A program made the translations under genes and the position numbers. Below, in pieces: positions 1 to 8,197 of a stretch of DNA of 64,000 nt. The stretch is from contig NZ_LT900021.1 of the NCBI RefSeq assembly GCF_900198835.1, forward strand, positions 1,054,001 through 1,118,000, given 5' to 3'. The notes below the pieces were generated by a model. It saw nothing but the letters and a program-made list of their open reading frames with translations. It was not told where the DNA came from and searched no databases. Within the stretch, counting starts at the first letter, position 1. Each line of letters starts with the position of its first letter. This DNA comes from Thermococcus henrietii (GTDB lineage: Archaea > Methanobacteriota_B > Thermococci > Thermococcales > Thermococcaceae).

Positions 1-120
1 GCCGTTCTGGAAGCTCTCGAAGTACGGGAAGAACGGCAGGGTCTTTTCGGGTTCACTGAGTATGACCTGGAGTGTCTCCCATCCGTACGGTAGTTCAACT
101 TCAAAGCTCTTTGACTTCAC
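1..120 (-). CDS. Partial CDS, unidentified small protein (C-terminus outside window)
   Basis: Reading leftward from a GTG at 120, an open frame runs off the window edge and encodes the first 40 residues of a protein beginning VKSKSFEVELPYGWETL. The GTG is preceded by GGGGTGG six bases upstream, which supports this start. The mixed strand/turn pattern recalls START/polyketide-cyclase-like proteins of the DUF3211 type found in Thermococcales, but too little is visible to be sure. It is transcribed in the same direction as thyX, whose stop lies upstream at 186. Confidence 0.55.
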   Translation of the reverse strand, partial: MKSKSFEVELPYGWETLQVILSEPEKTLPFFPYFESFQNG

Positions 121-185
121 GTTTGTCCACCCCTTTTTAAGTATGGATAAAAGACCGTTGGGGGATTTTTAAATTCTGCGGAATA

Positions 186-1823
186 TCACTCGCCGTCTGC
201 AACTTTTTTCCACTTCTCTTTCGTCCTCTTCCAGCAACCCGGCGGCATGAGTTCCCGCTCCGGGCAGTAACCGAGCTGAATGCAGCGCGGCCCGAGCTTC
301 GCCCACCTTATAATCGGTCTGAGCTCGTCGTTTCTGGCAATCTCCTCCAGCATCTTCCAGGCCACTTCGCGAATCTCCCATTGGGCCCTCTCGCAGAGCC
401 TGAGACCGAAGAAGTGCTTCAGCTCGCGCAGGTTCATCGTTACCACTATCTTCGTCCGCACCGCCTGGGGGAGAATGAAGCGCGCGTCCTCCTTTGGAAC
501 TCCAGCCTGAACAGACTTAATGTAGAGCTCCCTGGCGTCCCGCATAAGGTCATACCACCGGTATGCCAAAAACGGGTTCTCCAAGACACTTTCAGGTATG
601 GTAAACTCGTACTCCGCAAGCCTCTTTCGTATGGCGTTCTGGATTCTCTCCTTGAGCTCGGGGACAACGGCAAGAGCCTTGAGTATGTTGGCCCTCCTTG
701 TTAGGAATGGGTCGGCGTCTCTGTAGAGAAGTCTTAGCAGATTTTCGGAACCCCTACCCTTGGTGTAGCGAAGGTACCCAATTCCCTGTTTTTCATAGTA
801 TTTTAATGCACCTTCAGGAAGCCCCAATTCGGACAGCATGAACATCGTATCCTCGAGGGCTTTTTTACTTGAGCTAACAAACGTTACCTCTGTTCTTTGA
901 AAAGTGCCGTCTCTGAAGACCACTTTGATGTAGCCATCTCCGTCTAGGTAGCCCCTGAGAAAATGAGGCCAGAGGTTTTTGGATACCCCTTTAATCACCC
1001 TCTCAAAACTTAGGGTTTTATCCTTTCTTTCAGAAACCCCCCACTTCTTAAGGTCTTTGATTAGCTTTTTGTTTCCAACCCATATCCGGACCGTGTTCCT
1101 GCCCTTCTGAGCTTTTACTTTTATCCCTCGCCCAATACGCTCTGCTATCTCTATTAAGAGGGTTTTTTCGAGGTTTTTCTGGTCTATTATAAGGGCGTTC
1201 CTTGACTCATTGATGCTACCATCAGCCATTATAAAACCGAGGATGTAAGCCTTGTCCGGCTCGTTAATGTTCTCGAAGAAATCCTCATTCACAATCCTTC
1301 CATTGTAAGCTTCTCCCGCTTTTCGGGGAGTGACACCATACGCCCTGAGTATCGAGAGAACCGAAGTGGGATGGAGTCCTGTTATCTTCGCTATTTGCCA
1401 CGACGAGAGACCATCTTCAATGTACCATTTAACGATCTCCTCTTCTTGGTTTATACTGAGCTTACAGTGCGGGTTTCTCTTCTCTCCAGATGGCTCGGGC
1501 AGTTTGTACTCCTTTAGGTTCGCGGAAGAAACGAACTGATACCTCTGGCTCTGCTGGGTGTAGCTTGCTATTCTGTGACGAACAAGTTGATGCGAACAAA
1601 CACGAGAACAGCCCTCAATTGAGAACGTCAGAACAGCGTGCTCGAGTATGGACTCGTGGCCGTAGCCGAGAACCCTCGGGAGGTGCATCTCGACGTCCGT
1701 TTTGGTGATTCGCTCAAAAGCCTCGCTCTCCCATTCGTCCCAGTAGCTTATGAGCGCCGACCATGTGACGGTTTCAAGGGGCTTTTTCGTATAATTGACG
1801 AGCCTGACCCTGATTCCATTCAT
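186..1823 (-). CDS. thyX: Flavin-dependent thymidylate synthase ThyX, with in-frame HTH-LAGLIDADG insert
   Basis: ThyX makes dTMP from dUMP using FAD, NADPH and methylenetetrahydrofolate. The signature RHRIASYTQQSQR sits at residues 82-94 and the conserved C-terminal half (ARFILPQAVRTK, LRELKHFF, GLRLCERAQWEIR) runs from about 447 to the end. The product is 545 residues, roughly 300 longer than a normal ThyX. The excess is an insert after the signature: a helix-turn-helix (about 122-165), then two LAGLIDADG motifs, YILGFIMADG (193-202) and FLRGYLDGDG (288-297). Intein motifs are absent: no Cys/Ser block A and no terminal His-Asn before Cys/Ser/Thr. Deleting one copy of a 7-bp direct repeat plus the DNA between the copies (897 bp) leaves a normal 246-residue ThyX. 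I chose ATG 1823, which has GGTG nine bases upstream; an in-frame TTG at 1838 has no such support. Whether the full-length chain is active as it stands is unknown. Confidence 0.88.
   Translation of the reverse strand: MNGIRVRLVNYTKKPLETVTWSALISYWDEWESEAFERITKTDVEMHLPRVLGYGHESILEHAVLTFSIEGCSRVCSHQLVRHRIASYTQQSQRYQFVSSANLKEYKLPEPSGEKRNPHCKLSINQEEEIVKWYIEDGLSSWQIAKITGLHPTSVLSILRAYGVTPRKAGEAYNGRIVNEDFFENINEPDKAYILGFIMADGSINESRNALIIDQKNLEKTLLIEIAERIGRGIKVKAQKGRNTVRIWVGNKKLIKDLKKWGVSERKDKTLSFERVIKGVSKNLWPHFLRGYLDGDGYIKVVFRDGTFQRTEVTFVSSSKKALEDTMFMLSELGLPEGALKYYEKQGIGYLRYTKGRGSENLLRLLYRDADPFLTRRANILKALAVVPELKERIQNAIRKRLAEYEFTIPESVLENPFLAYRWYDLMRDARELYIKSVQAGVPKEDARFILPQAVRTKIVVTMNLRELKHFFGLRLCERAQWEIREVAWKMLEEIARNDELRPIIRWAKLGPRCIQLGYCPERELMPPGCWKRTKEKWKKVADGE
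609..1512 (-). mobile_element. Homing-endonuclease-type insert in thyX, flanked by 7-bp direct repeats
   Basis: The thyX insert is bounded by GGAGTAC (coding strand) at 1512-1506 and again at 615-609. The copies start 897 bp apart, exactly 299 codons. The protein on both sides echoes itself: LKEYKLPEPS before the insert and LAEYEFTIPES after it. Joining at the repeat gives LKEYEFTIPES, a plausible native ThyX sequence. The cargo is a DNA-binding HTH plus a two-motif LAGLIDADG endonuclease. The repeats could be a target duplication, microhomology used at insertion, or splice sites. I looked for an archaeal bulge-helix-bulge at the junctions and found only fragments of pairing (AAACT with AGTTT just inside the two copies), so RNA splicing is unproven. 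Confidence 0.7.
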
Positions 1824-2041
1824 GCCGAGAATCACCAACGAGCAAAGGTGCCCGACCTTATTAGGTTTGCTTTGACGCGGGGGAGTTAAAGTGATGGTTT
1901 CTTTAGTGCTTCTTCATGCCCAGTTTTGGTCTACGTTTGGAAAGTGAGAGGCGAGGTGACTTCAAATAATTTCAGGAAAACCGATGTTTTTCCGACGAAA
2001 GGGTTATTAAATTCAGGGGCCAGCCTTAAACGGTGATGCAC

Positions 2042-2989
2042 ATGGTGGTTAGCCTTGCCGGAAGGGACGTTCTCTGCCTCCAGGACTTCACGAAGGAGGA
2101 AATTGAAACGGTTCTCAAGACCGCCGAGATGATGAAGATTTGGAACAAGATTGGAAAGCCCCACCGCGTTCTCGAGGGCAAGACCCTTGGAATGATTTTC
2201 CAGAAACCCTCGACTAGAACCCGCGTCAGCTTTGAGGTCGGTATCTACCAGCTTGGAGGTCTGGGACTCTACTTCAGCGCCAACGACCTCCAGCTCAGGC
2301 GTGGTGAAACCATAGCCGACACCGCGCGCGTTCTCAGCAGGTACGTTGATGGAATCGTCGCTAGGGTCTACGCCCATAAGGACGTTGAGGATCTCGCCAA
2401 GTACGCGAGCGTTCCGGTGATAAACGCGCTCAGCGACTTCAGCCACCCGTGCCAGGCCCTGGCGGACTACCAGACCATCCTCGAGAAGAAGGGCCGCATA
2501 GCCGGCCTCAAGGTCGTCTACGTCGGTGATGGAAACAACGTTGCCCACTCACTCATGATAGCCGGAACCAAGCTTGGAGCGAACGTCGTCGTCGCCACCC
2601 CCGAGGGCTACGAACCCGACGAGAAGGTCATAAAGTGGGCCGAGGAGAACGCGGCCGAGAGCGGTGGCTCGTTCGAGCTCCTCCACGACCCGGTTCAGGC
2701 CGTCAAGGACGCGGACGTCATCTACACCGACGTCTGGGCGTCGATGGGCCAGGAAGCCGAGGCGGAAGAGAGGAGAAAGATATTCAGGCCGTTCCAGGTC
2801 AATAAGGAGCTCGTCAAGCACGCCAAGCCGGACTTCATCTTCATGCACTGCCTCCCGGCCCACAGGGGAGAGGAGGTTACCGACGACGTCATAGACGGCC
2901 CGAACAGCGTCGTCTGGGACGAGGCCGAGAACAGGCTCCACGCCCAGAAGGCCCTGATGGCCCTCATCATGGGCGGGATAAAGGTCTGA
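2042..2989 (+). CDS. argF: Ornithine carbamoyltransferase
   Basis: This cytosolic enzyme transfers the carbamoyl group of carbamoyl phosphate to ornithine to give citrulline, in arginine metabolism. The carbamoyl-phosphate site STRTRVSF is near residue 58, HPCQALADYQTI near 138, and the ornithine-site loop MHCLPAHRGEEV near 272. The 315-residue length matches archaeal family members. ATG 2042 is chosen because GGTGAT lies six bases upstream; the in-frame GTG 2033 and ATG 2036 overlap that ribosome binding site. A 218-bp gap separates it from the divergent thyX and holds an AT-rich stretch (about 2000-2012) that may be its promoter; I see no other gene there. The gene stands alone rather than in an arginine operon. 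Confidence 0.95.
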   Translation: MVVSLAGRDVLCLQDFTKEEIETVLKTAEMMKIWNKIGKPHRVLEGKTLGMIFQKPSTRTRVSFEVGIYQLGGLGLYFSANDLQLRRGETIADTARVLSRYVDGIVARVYAHKDVEDLAKYASVPVINALSDFSHPCQALADYQTILEKKGRIAGLKVVYVGDGNNVAHSLMIAGTKLGANVVVATPEGYEPDEKVIKWAEENAAESGGSFELLHDPVQAVKDADVIYTDVWASMGQEAEAEERRKIFRPFQVNKELVKHAKPDFIFMHCLPAHRGEEVTDDVIDGPNSVVWDEAENRLHAQKALMALIMGGIKV

Positions 2990-3027
2990 CGCCTTTCCCC
3001 TCTTTTCTACCTAATGATTTTTGCCAG

Positions 3028-3145
3028 TTGTGAAAGCCGTCTTTTATAAACCTTGCAATTTATGAAAGTGGTCTTTCACAAAAGGTGCAGTTTGTGAAAG
3101 TAGGGTTTCACAAACCTTATAAGTTATGAAAGCATACTTTCACAC
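3028..3145 (+). repeat. Four phased 22-bp inverted repeats (32-bp period), probable operator array with TATA box
   Basis: Four copies of a dyad TTRTGAAAG-N4-CTTTYAYAA begin at 3028, 3060, 3092 and 3124, a constant 32-bp step (about three helical turns). The third copy reads as nine-base perfect arms, TTTGTGAAA and TTTCACAAA. A TATA element, CTTATAAG at 3116-3123, fits between copies three and four. The fourth copy ends one base before the ATG of the following ATPase, so it would cover the transcription start. No ribosome binding site is visible, so the transcript is probably leaderless. Such a layout suits cooperative binding of a dimeric regulator, probably repressing. The regulator is not identified; autoregulation by the ATPase's own HTH is a guess. 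Confidence 0.85.
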
Positions 3146-4465
3146 ATGACAGTCAAGATTGTTAAACTCATTAGGCACAATCCCTGGTGGAAGGGGGAAG
3201 GCTGGGAGCGAGAAGACCCAAACCTCTCCCGTGTGGGAGAGATTATTCCCAGAAAGGAAATCGAGATACAAAATGGTTCGATAACACTTCTCCGGGGAAT
3301 CCGCCGGGCTGGAAAGAGTTTCTACGTCAAGACCCTCGTGAAGAAGCTAATCTCAGAAGGGATACCCGCTCAGAGAATAGTCTACATTCCCTGCGACAGG
3401 TTCACGCGAAGAGAAGTTAGAGGTTTTATCAACGAGCTGAGGTTCAGACACGGCAAGCTTTACGTCTTCCTCGACGAAATAACTTATCTAGAAGGCTGGC
3501 GCCTCCTCCTCAAGGAACTCGGTGAAGAAGGAGTCACTACAGTCGCGACCGGCTCAAATCCTGTGGAGATAAAGAGGGAGGCGGAACTTCTACCGGGGAG
3601 GGGCATAGAGGGGAACGAGTACTACTTCAACCCCCTCAACTTCAGGGAGTTTGCGCGCTTCATGAACCCCAGACTGCCCGATGTCTCATTCAGGTACAGT
3701 GAGCCTGATGTTGATAACATCTTTCCTTGGTACGAGGAACTTGAAGGGTTGTTTTACGCGTACCTCCTCACAGGGGGTTTTCCAGAGGCCGTCTTAGATT
3801 TCAAGGCAACGAAGGTCGTTGGAGAGGAGCGCTACGAGGAGATAATAAGGCTGGTCCTCGGTGAGATTGCCAAGTCCGGAAAGAGCGAGGAGACTGCGAG
3901 GGAACTGTTGGAGGCCGTTTTCAGGCTCAGGGGCAACCGCGTTGATTACGTGACCCTCGCGGAAGAAGTTGGCGTTTCCCATCCCACGGTCAGGGATTAC
4001 CTTGCGACCCTTGAGAGCGCGAGGGTGATTTACACCCTTGAGGCCTGGGACGTGAGCAGAAAGAGGTATGCCCATCGGAAGGAGAAAAAGATAGTCTTCC
4101 AGAGCCCCCTCATAGCGACGGCCCTTGCGGTGTATCTCGGAGACGACCCCGTTGAGTTCGTTGAGGGGAACATCGAGTGGCTCGTCGAGAACACCGTCGC
4201 CTCTCACGTCATCTGGCACCTTGAGGAACCCCTGTTGAGGGAAAAGCACTCCTTCGCGGGGTTCTACTACGACAGGACCAAGGAGTGCGACCTCGTGATA
4301 AAAGAACGCGGAAAGTTCTTTGGAATCGAGGTCAAGTACGGAAAAGTAAAGCGGAATACCTACCCATTCCCAGTGATTTACCTCTCGAAGGACGAGCTTG
4401 GAGATGACACCGTTCCGGTATCGCTCTACCTCTACGGCCTGAAGAAGAGCCGGAAGTCAATATGA
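3146..4465 (+). CDS. AAA-type ATPase with HTH and nuclease-like C-terminal domain (archaeal ATPase/DUF4143 class)
   Basis: A 439-residue P-loop ATPase. Walker A is GIRRAGKS at 51-58, Walker B LYVFLDEI at about 105-112, and a sensor-like strand ATGSNP near 135. A winged-helix segment (DYVTLAEEVGVSHPTVRDYL, about 272-291) follows. The C-terminus has a PD-(D/E)xK-like pattern: ECDLVIK, then FFGIEVKYGK at about 395-410. Families with this architecture are expanded in archaea and their cellular role is poorly defined. Links to mobile elements or stress have been suggested, but nothing here proves one. It is monocistronic, preceded directly by the 32-bp operator-like array, and followed 27 bp later by an RNA methyltransferase gene. 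A second, diverged member with its own array lies at 20293. Confidence 0.85.
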   Translation: MTVKIVKLIRHNPWWKGEGWEREDPNLSRVGEIIPRKEIEIQNGSITLLRGIRRAGKSFYVKTLVKKLISEGIPAQRIVYIPCDRFTRREVRGFINELRFRHGKLYVFLDEITYLEGWRLLLKELGEEGVTTVATGSNPVEIKREAELLPGRGIEGNEYYFNPLNFREFARFMNPRLPDVSFRYSEPDVDNIFPWYEELEGLFYAYLLTGGFPEAVLDFKATKVVGEERYEEIIRLVLGEIAKSGKSEETARELLEAVFRLRGNRVDYVTLAEEVGVSHPTVRDYLATLESARVIYTLEAWDVSRKRYAHRKEKKIVFQSPLIATALAVYLGDDPVEFVEGNIEWLVENTVASHVIWHLEEPLLREKHSFAGFYYDRTKECDLVIKERGKFFGIEVKYGKVKRNTYPFPVIYLSKDELGDDTVPVSLYLYGLKKSRKSI

Positions 4466-4492
4466 TTTTAAACCCCACCCCCAACTCCCCAC

Positions 4493-5422
4493 ATGCTCGA
4501 AAAGTTGTTTTCCCTTGGCTACTCCAAGACCTTCGCGGAGCGCTATTACGAACTCTGGGGAGAGCGGGCCTTAAGCATAGCCGAGGCGATGGAAAGGCCC
4601 CTGCCAAGGTGCTTCCGCGTAAACACGCTCAGGATAGAGGTTCCTAAGCTCACCAAGCTCCTCAACAAGAAGGGCTTCCAGTTTAAGAGGGTCCCCTGGA
4701 CGAGGGAAGGTTTCTGCCTGACGAGAGAACCCTTCTCAATTACCTCCACGCCCGAGTATCTGAGCGGTCTCCTCTACATCCAGGAGGCCAGCTCGATGTA
4801 CCCGCCGGTTGCCCTCGAACCAAAGCCCGGTGAAACCGTTGCGGACATGGCTTCCGCCCCGGGCGGAAAGACGAGCTATCTGGCCCAGCTAATGGAAAAC
4901 GAGGGCATTATCTACGCCTTCGACGTCGGCGAGGACAGATTAAAGGAGACCCGGCTCAATCTCTCGCGCCTTGGCGTTACGAACACCGTTCTCTTCCACC
5001 GCTCTTCGCTCTACATAGAAGAGCTTGGCGTTGAGTTCGATAAAATCCTCCTCGATGCCCCCTGCACCGGCTCCGGGACAATACACAAGAACCCCGAGCG
5101 GAAAGCTAACAGAACGATGGAGGACGTCAAATTCTGCCAGAACCTCCAGATGAAGATGCTTGAGAAGGCTTTGAGCGTCCTCAGAAGGGGCGGAATCCTG
5201 GTTTACTCCACCTGCTCGCTCGAGCCGGAGGAGAACGAGTTCGTAATCCAGTGGGTTCTCGATAACTTCGACGTTGAACTGCTTCCCCTCCGCTACGGTG
5301 AGCCGGCCTTAACGAGGCCCTTCGGAATCGAGCTGAGCGAGGAAATAAAGAAGGCGAGGCGCTTCTATCCCGACAGACACGGGACGAGCGGTTTCTTCGT
5401 CGCGAAGCTCAGGAAGCTTTAG
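4493..5422 (+). CDS. tRNA/rRNA cytosine-C5 methyltransferase (NOL1/NOP2/Sun family)
   Basis: This SAM-dependent enzyme methylates C5 of cytosine in RNA. The 309-residue protein contains motif I (DMASAPGGKTSYLAQL, near 120), motif IV LLDAPCTGSGT (about 185-195) and motif VI YSTCSLEPEEN (near 238). The Cys of TCS is the catalytic nucleophile and the Cys of APC is the release cysteine. By similarity to the characterised Pyrococcus enzyme of this size it probably acts on tRNA around position 48/49, but substrate choice cannot be read from sequence. The ATG at 4493 lacks a strong Shine-Dalgarno; an AT-rich ATTTTAAA lies 20-30 bp upstream, suggesting a leaderless transcript. It converges with the next gene and overlaps it by four bases. 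Confidence 0.92.
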   Translation: MLEKLFSLGYSKTFAERYYELWGERALSIAEAMERPLPRCFRVNTLRIEVPKLTKLLNKKGFQFKRVPWTREGFCLTREPFSITSTPEYLSGLLYIQEASSMYPPVALEPKPGETVADMASAPGGKTSYLAQLMENEGIIYAFDVGEDRLKETRLNLSRLGVTNTVLFHRSSLYIEELGVEFDKILLDAPCTGSGTIHKNPERKANRTMEDVKFCQNLQMKMLEKALSVLRRGGILVYSTCSLEPEENEFVIQWVLDNFDVELLPLRYGEPALTRPFGIELSEEIKKARRFYPDRHGTSGFFVAKLRKL

Positions 5423-6405
5423 CCTTCTCTTCTTCCCCTATCGGTTTCCCCAAGGAGCCTCTCCTCTACCTCGTGGAGCTTTTCCCTGACATCGTCGCTT
5501 AGCATCTTCTCAAGTTCAGCCCTTGCTTTCTCGGCCAGCTCGAACTTCGACTTGAACTTCCCGAGTTTCACCCAGTCTATCTTCTTGCCCTCGACGAAGA
5601 CGTCTATGTCGCAGAGCCTCTTGTAGCCCCTGTATTCAAGCCCCTTCAGCAGGAACTTCACGCGGAGCGGGTCTTCCCACGTCAGGAGCTTGAGCCGATA
5701 AACGGGAACGCGCATGAATGGCCTCGGGTAGTCCCAGTCCCAGCCCTCGCCGACGATAAAGCCGAGGTCGAGGTCCTCTATGATGAGAATCAGCCTTTCA
5801 ATGTTCTCCTCGTAGCGTCTCTCGGTGTCGTAGAGCTTTATCGTTATCTCGTTCCACTCGGGCAGGAGCTTGAAGAGCAACAGTGGCGTATCAATCAGCA
5901 GTTCCCGGTAAACGCTCAGGAAATCCTTTTTCACGAGGACCGCCCCTTCAACGTCCTCCGGCCCTATCGGCGAGCTCAGCTTTTTCCTCGTGACCGAAAT
6001 CACAGTGTCGCAGGCCTCGCCAAGGTTCAGCGCGTCAAGCTGGCTCATTACCTCCCCGTTGAACTCCTCCGCGAGCAACTTCAGGGCCTCGTCAACCTTC
6101 TCCGGGACGCGGAGGAGGATTATCGTGCTCTCAATCTCGACCCTCTCAACCGGCAGGTCGCTGTTCACTATCTTAGCGAGAACGACCTTGGCTCCCCTCC
6201 TTATCAGGAAGCCCGTGTCCGGTGGCACCGTTTTGGTCTCCTCCGGTGGCGTCACGAGTAGTATCGTTTCAAACTCACTGCTGTCCCTTATCGCCTGCTC
6301 TGTTGGAATCTCCTCAACGCCAAAAAGCTCCCGAATTCCGGATTTTAGTTTCTCAACGTCCCCCCTCAGGAACACGATTGAGGGGCCAAAGCGCATGAGC
6401 CTCAT
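5419..6405 (-). CDS. Conserved hypothetical protein, Thermococcales type
   Basis: A 328-residue soluble protein that I do not recognise. It starts MRLMRFGPSIVFLRGDVEKL, has alternating strands and helices through the first 250 residues, and ends in a highly charged helix (about 285-328). No nucleotide-binding loop, metal-binding cluster or membrane segment is visible. A WDWDYPRP stretch near 230 and the acidic IIEDLDLGFIVGEG before it are the most distinctive elements. ATG 6405 overlaps the stop of the upstream phosphoesterase (TGATG) and has GGAGGGGG five bases upstream, so the two are probably co-translated. That coupling is the only clue to function. Confidence 0.7.
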   Translation of the reverse strand: MRLMRFGPSIVFLRGDVEKLKSGIRELFGVEEIPTEQAIRDSSEFETILLVTPPEETKTVPPDTGFLIRRGAKVVLAKIVNSDLPVERVEIESTIILLRVPEKVDEALKLLAEEFNGEVMSQLDALNLGEACDTVISVTRKKLSSPIGPEDVEGAVLVKKDFLSVYRELLIDTPLLLFKLLPEWNEITIKLYDTERRYEENIERLILIIEDLDLGFIVGEGWDWDYPRPFMRVPVYRLKLLTWEDPLRVKFLLKGLEYRGYKRLCDIDVFVEGKKIDWVKLGKFKSKFELAEKARAELEKMLSDDVREKLHEVEERLLGETDRGRREG

Positions 6406-6986
6406 CACAACCCCCTCCTGAGCTTGTAACCCCTAGCCGTGTCGGTACCCACGGGGTAATCCACCTTCACGACCCTCCCGCTCGGCAGGAAGATGAAGTT
6501 GACGCCGAGAACAGCGTTCAAACCCCTTGGAATGACCTTGAAGTTGTGGCCGTAGAGCTTGAAGTCGGCCTCTTTATCGGCAACGTCTCGCCAGCAGTGG
6601 CCGAGGGCGAAGGTTCTCCCGCCAATCTCGACGACGCTTCCCGGCTCGACGACACTTTCACTGAAGAACCGCCTCAAAAGTTCCGGGTCGTCTTCGTTGC
6701 CGGGGACGATGTAGAGCCTGGCACCGGAGCCCTTGAGAACCCGTGCGAGCTTCCGCAGACCTGCCTCGTAGGCGGGCTTCAGGTCGGGTCTCCGTTCGAG
6801 CTTGACGTTGTCCACCAGGTCCCCGGTGTGGATTATCACGTCCGGTCTCTGCTCGTCTATAAGCTCCTCAATGAACCTGTAAACGCTCTCCGGCGTGTCG
6901 CCTATGTGCATGACGAGGGTCTCCTCTGAGTTTCCCCTGAGCTTTCTAAGCTTTCTCCTCCTCAGGAAGCCGAGCATGGAGAACAC
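6405..6986 (-). CDS. Calcineurin-like metallophosphoesterase, divergent
   Basis: A roughly 193-residue protein of the metallophosphoesterase fold. VIIHTGDLVDN (about 50-60) is the GD metal-binding motif, IVPGNEDD (about 93-100) corresponds to GNHD, and ALGHCW and LYGHNF supply the later His residues. The first metal motif (usually DxH) is replaced by MHIGDTPES, and GNHD has Glu in place of His, so catalysis may differ or be reduced. The likely relatives are archaeal YfcE/MJ0936-type phosphodiesterases. The start is uncertain: GTG 6986 overlaps the preceding stop (TAGTG), and ATG 6977 is also in frame. It is followed directly by the hypothetical gene ending at 5419. Confidence 0.7.
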   Translation of the reverse strand: MFSMLGFLRRRKLRKLRGNSEETLVMHIGDTPESVYRFIEELIDEQRPDVIIHTGDLVDNVKLERRPDLKPAYEAGLRKLARVLKGSGARLYIVPGNEDDPELLRRFFSESVVEPGSVVEIGGRTFALGHCWRDVADKEADFKLYGHNFKVIPRGLNAVLGVNFIFLPSGRVVKVDYPVGTDTARGYKLRRGL

Positions 6987-8168
6987 TAATAGAGGTTGGC
7001 AGGTTCAGGTATATTATCCTTTTGACATAGAAACCTCAGTGCGAGCAAACCTGCAATCCGACAGACCATGAAGAAGGCCGTCGAAAAGACCACCAGCCGA
7101 ACGGAATTCAAGAACAGTCCCCAGAACAGGACTGAGGGAAGATACGGTGTGAAAAGGACGTTGCCAAACGGCTTTGGGTTAATCTCGGAGATATCCCCTT
7201 TCATCTCAGCGTCGTCCATAATCTTTGAGAGTTCATGGAGGATGTACACTCCAAACAGCACAATCAGAAAGAGACTGCCAAAGGCGAAGAAGCTGTTGGC
7301 CGTTTAAACGCCCAGAAGAATGTGAAGGCTACAGTTGCTCCCGAGAGCATGAGAATGACGTCGCCCATGAGCTTTCTCCTCTCGAGAGGGGCAAACGTGG
7401 TGGTTCTGTTTATGATGGAGAGCCATATAACTAGATAACCCGCCTCAAAAAGGATGAACAGCCCGATTTGAGTGGCAAGGCTTGAATAAGTGATAAATGG
7501 GAATATTAGGAAACTAAAGAAAAACGCCATTGTGGAAGCTACACCTGCAAGCAATCTATCGGGAATGGCGATTCCAGTCAGAAGCGCAAGGAGAATTCCG
7601 AGCAGGAAAGGTGTCCTCAGCAGAAGTCCAGCAATTAGCTTTGGCCATTCAATCTCAATGGGGACTAATCCCTGCCAGTAAACCTCAATAAATTGTGTGC
7701 CATTTACTTCCGGAGAACTGAACAAGAGTTCTGAGGGTATGCCTACGTTAACAGCATGATTGCCTTTCATTTCCCAGAGGGCTATTTTCACAACATTATA
7801 TCTGAAATCGAAGCGCAGTTTAACAGGGATAGTTGCCCCAGGAGGATATGTGTGATTTTCCACATTAAGAGCCATCTGAAATGTCCAAGAAAACGGACCC
7901 GTAACGTTGAGCTGTTCAGGATAGATGTCTGCCCATTTGGGGTTAGTGATACGTTGGTTGGGTTGGTAATGTATCCCCTGCAGACCCCTTCTGCAGTCGG
8001 CTCGATTCCCCATCCCTGCTCATAAACGGCGGTAACCCGTATTGGAGAGCAGTTTAGCGTTGCGTTGACCTTGTATACGGAAGGCATTTTATCCGCGCCT
8101 ACTGGAAGTGCAAGCAGTAGGATTAGCAACACTCCGAGACCGAGTCCCAGTGCGGTTCTCGCGTTCAT
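6986..8168 (-). pseudogene. Membrane protein gene broken by two single-base frameshifts
   Basis: Three consecutive frames add up to one protein. Frame 1 starts at ATG 8168 with a signal peptide (LGLGLGVLLILLLALPVGA) and an extracellular segment up to ITNPTNVSLT. The text resumes one base out of register as PKWADIYPEQLNV, and adding one C to the C4 run (G4 at 7939-7942 on the plus strand) makes it continuous. It continues through an NxS/T-rich ectodomain and several membrane segments to TFFWAFK. There it shifts again at the AAA/TTT of 7303-7308, where one extra A restores the frame into SFFAFGSLFLIVLFGVY and further membrane segments ending at 6986. The intact product would be about 390 residues: signal peptide, ectodomain, then six or seven helices. 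A good promoter (ATTTATAAGC, 8198-8207) and GGAGG remain. I do not recognise the family. Sequencing error in homopolymers is the main alternative to true decay. Confidence 0.75.
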
Positions 8169-8197
8169 CGTCCTCCATGTTTCTTACCGGAGAGCGC

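Noticed and set aside
600-1520. Archaeal bulge-helix-bulge intron at the thyX insert
   Set aside because: Only short complementary pieces were found around the GGAGTAC copies. I could not build two three-base bulges separated by four pairs, so I left splicing as an open possibility only.
186-1838. Calling the thyX insert an intein
   Set aside because: No Cys/Ser at a block A junction, no block B Thr-x-x-His pattern, and no His-Asn followed by Cys/Ser/Thr at the downstream end.
1824-2041. A 17-codon leader peptide before argF (MVSLVLLHAQFWSTFGK, about 1893)
   Set aside because: Spacing to the nearest purine-rich site is poor, and nothing else supports attenuation.
3028-3145. A small CRISPR array
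   Set aside because: The repeats are only about 22 bp with about 10-bp gaps, are strongly palindromic and include promoter elements; there are no unique spacers and no cas genes.
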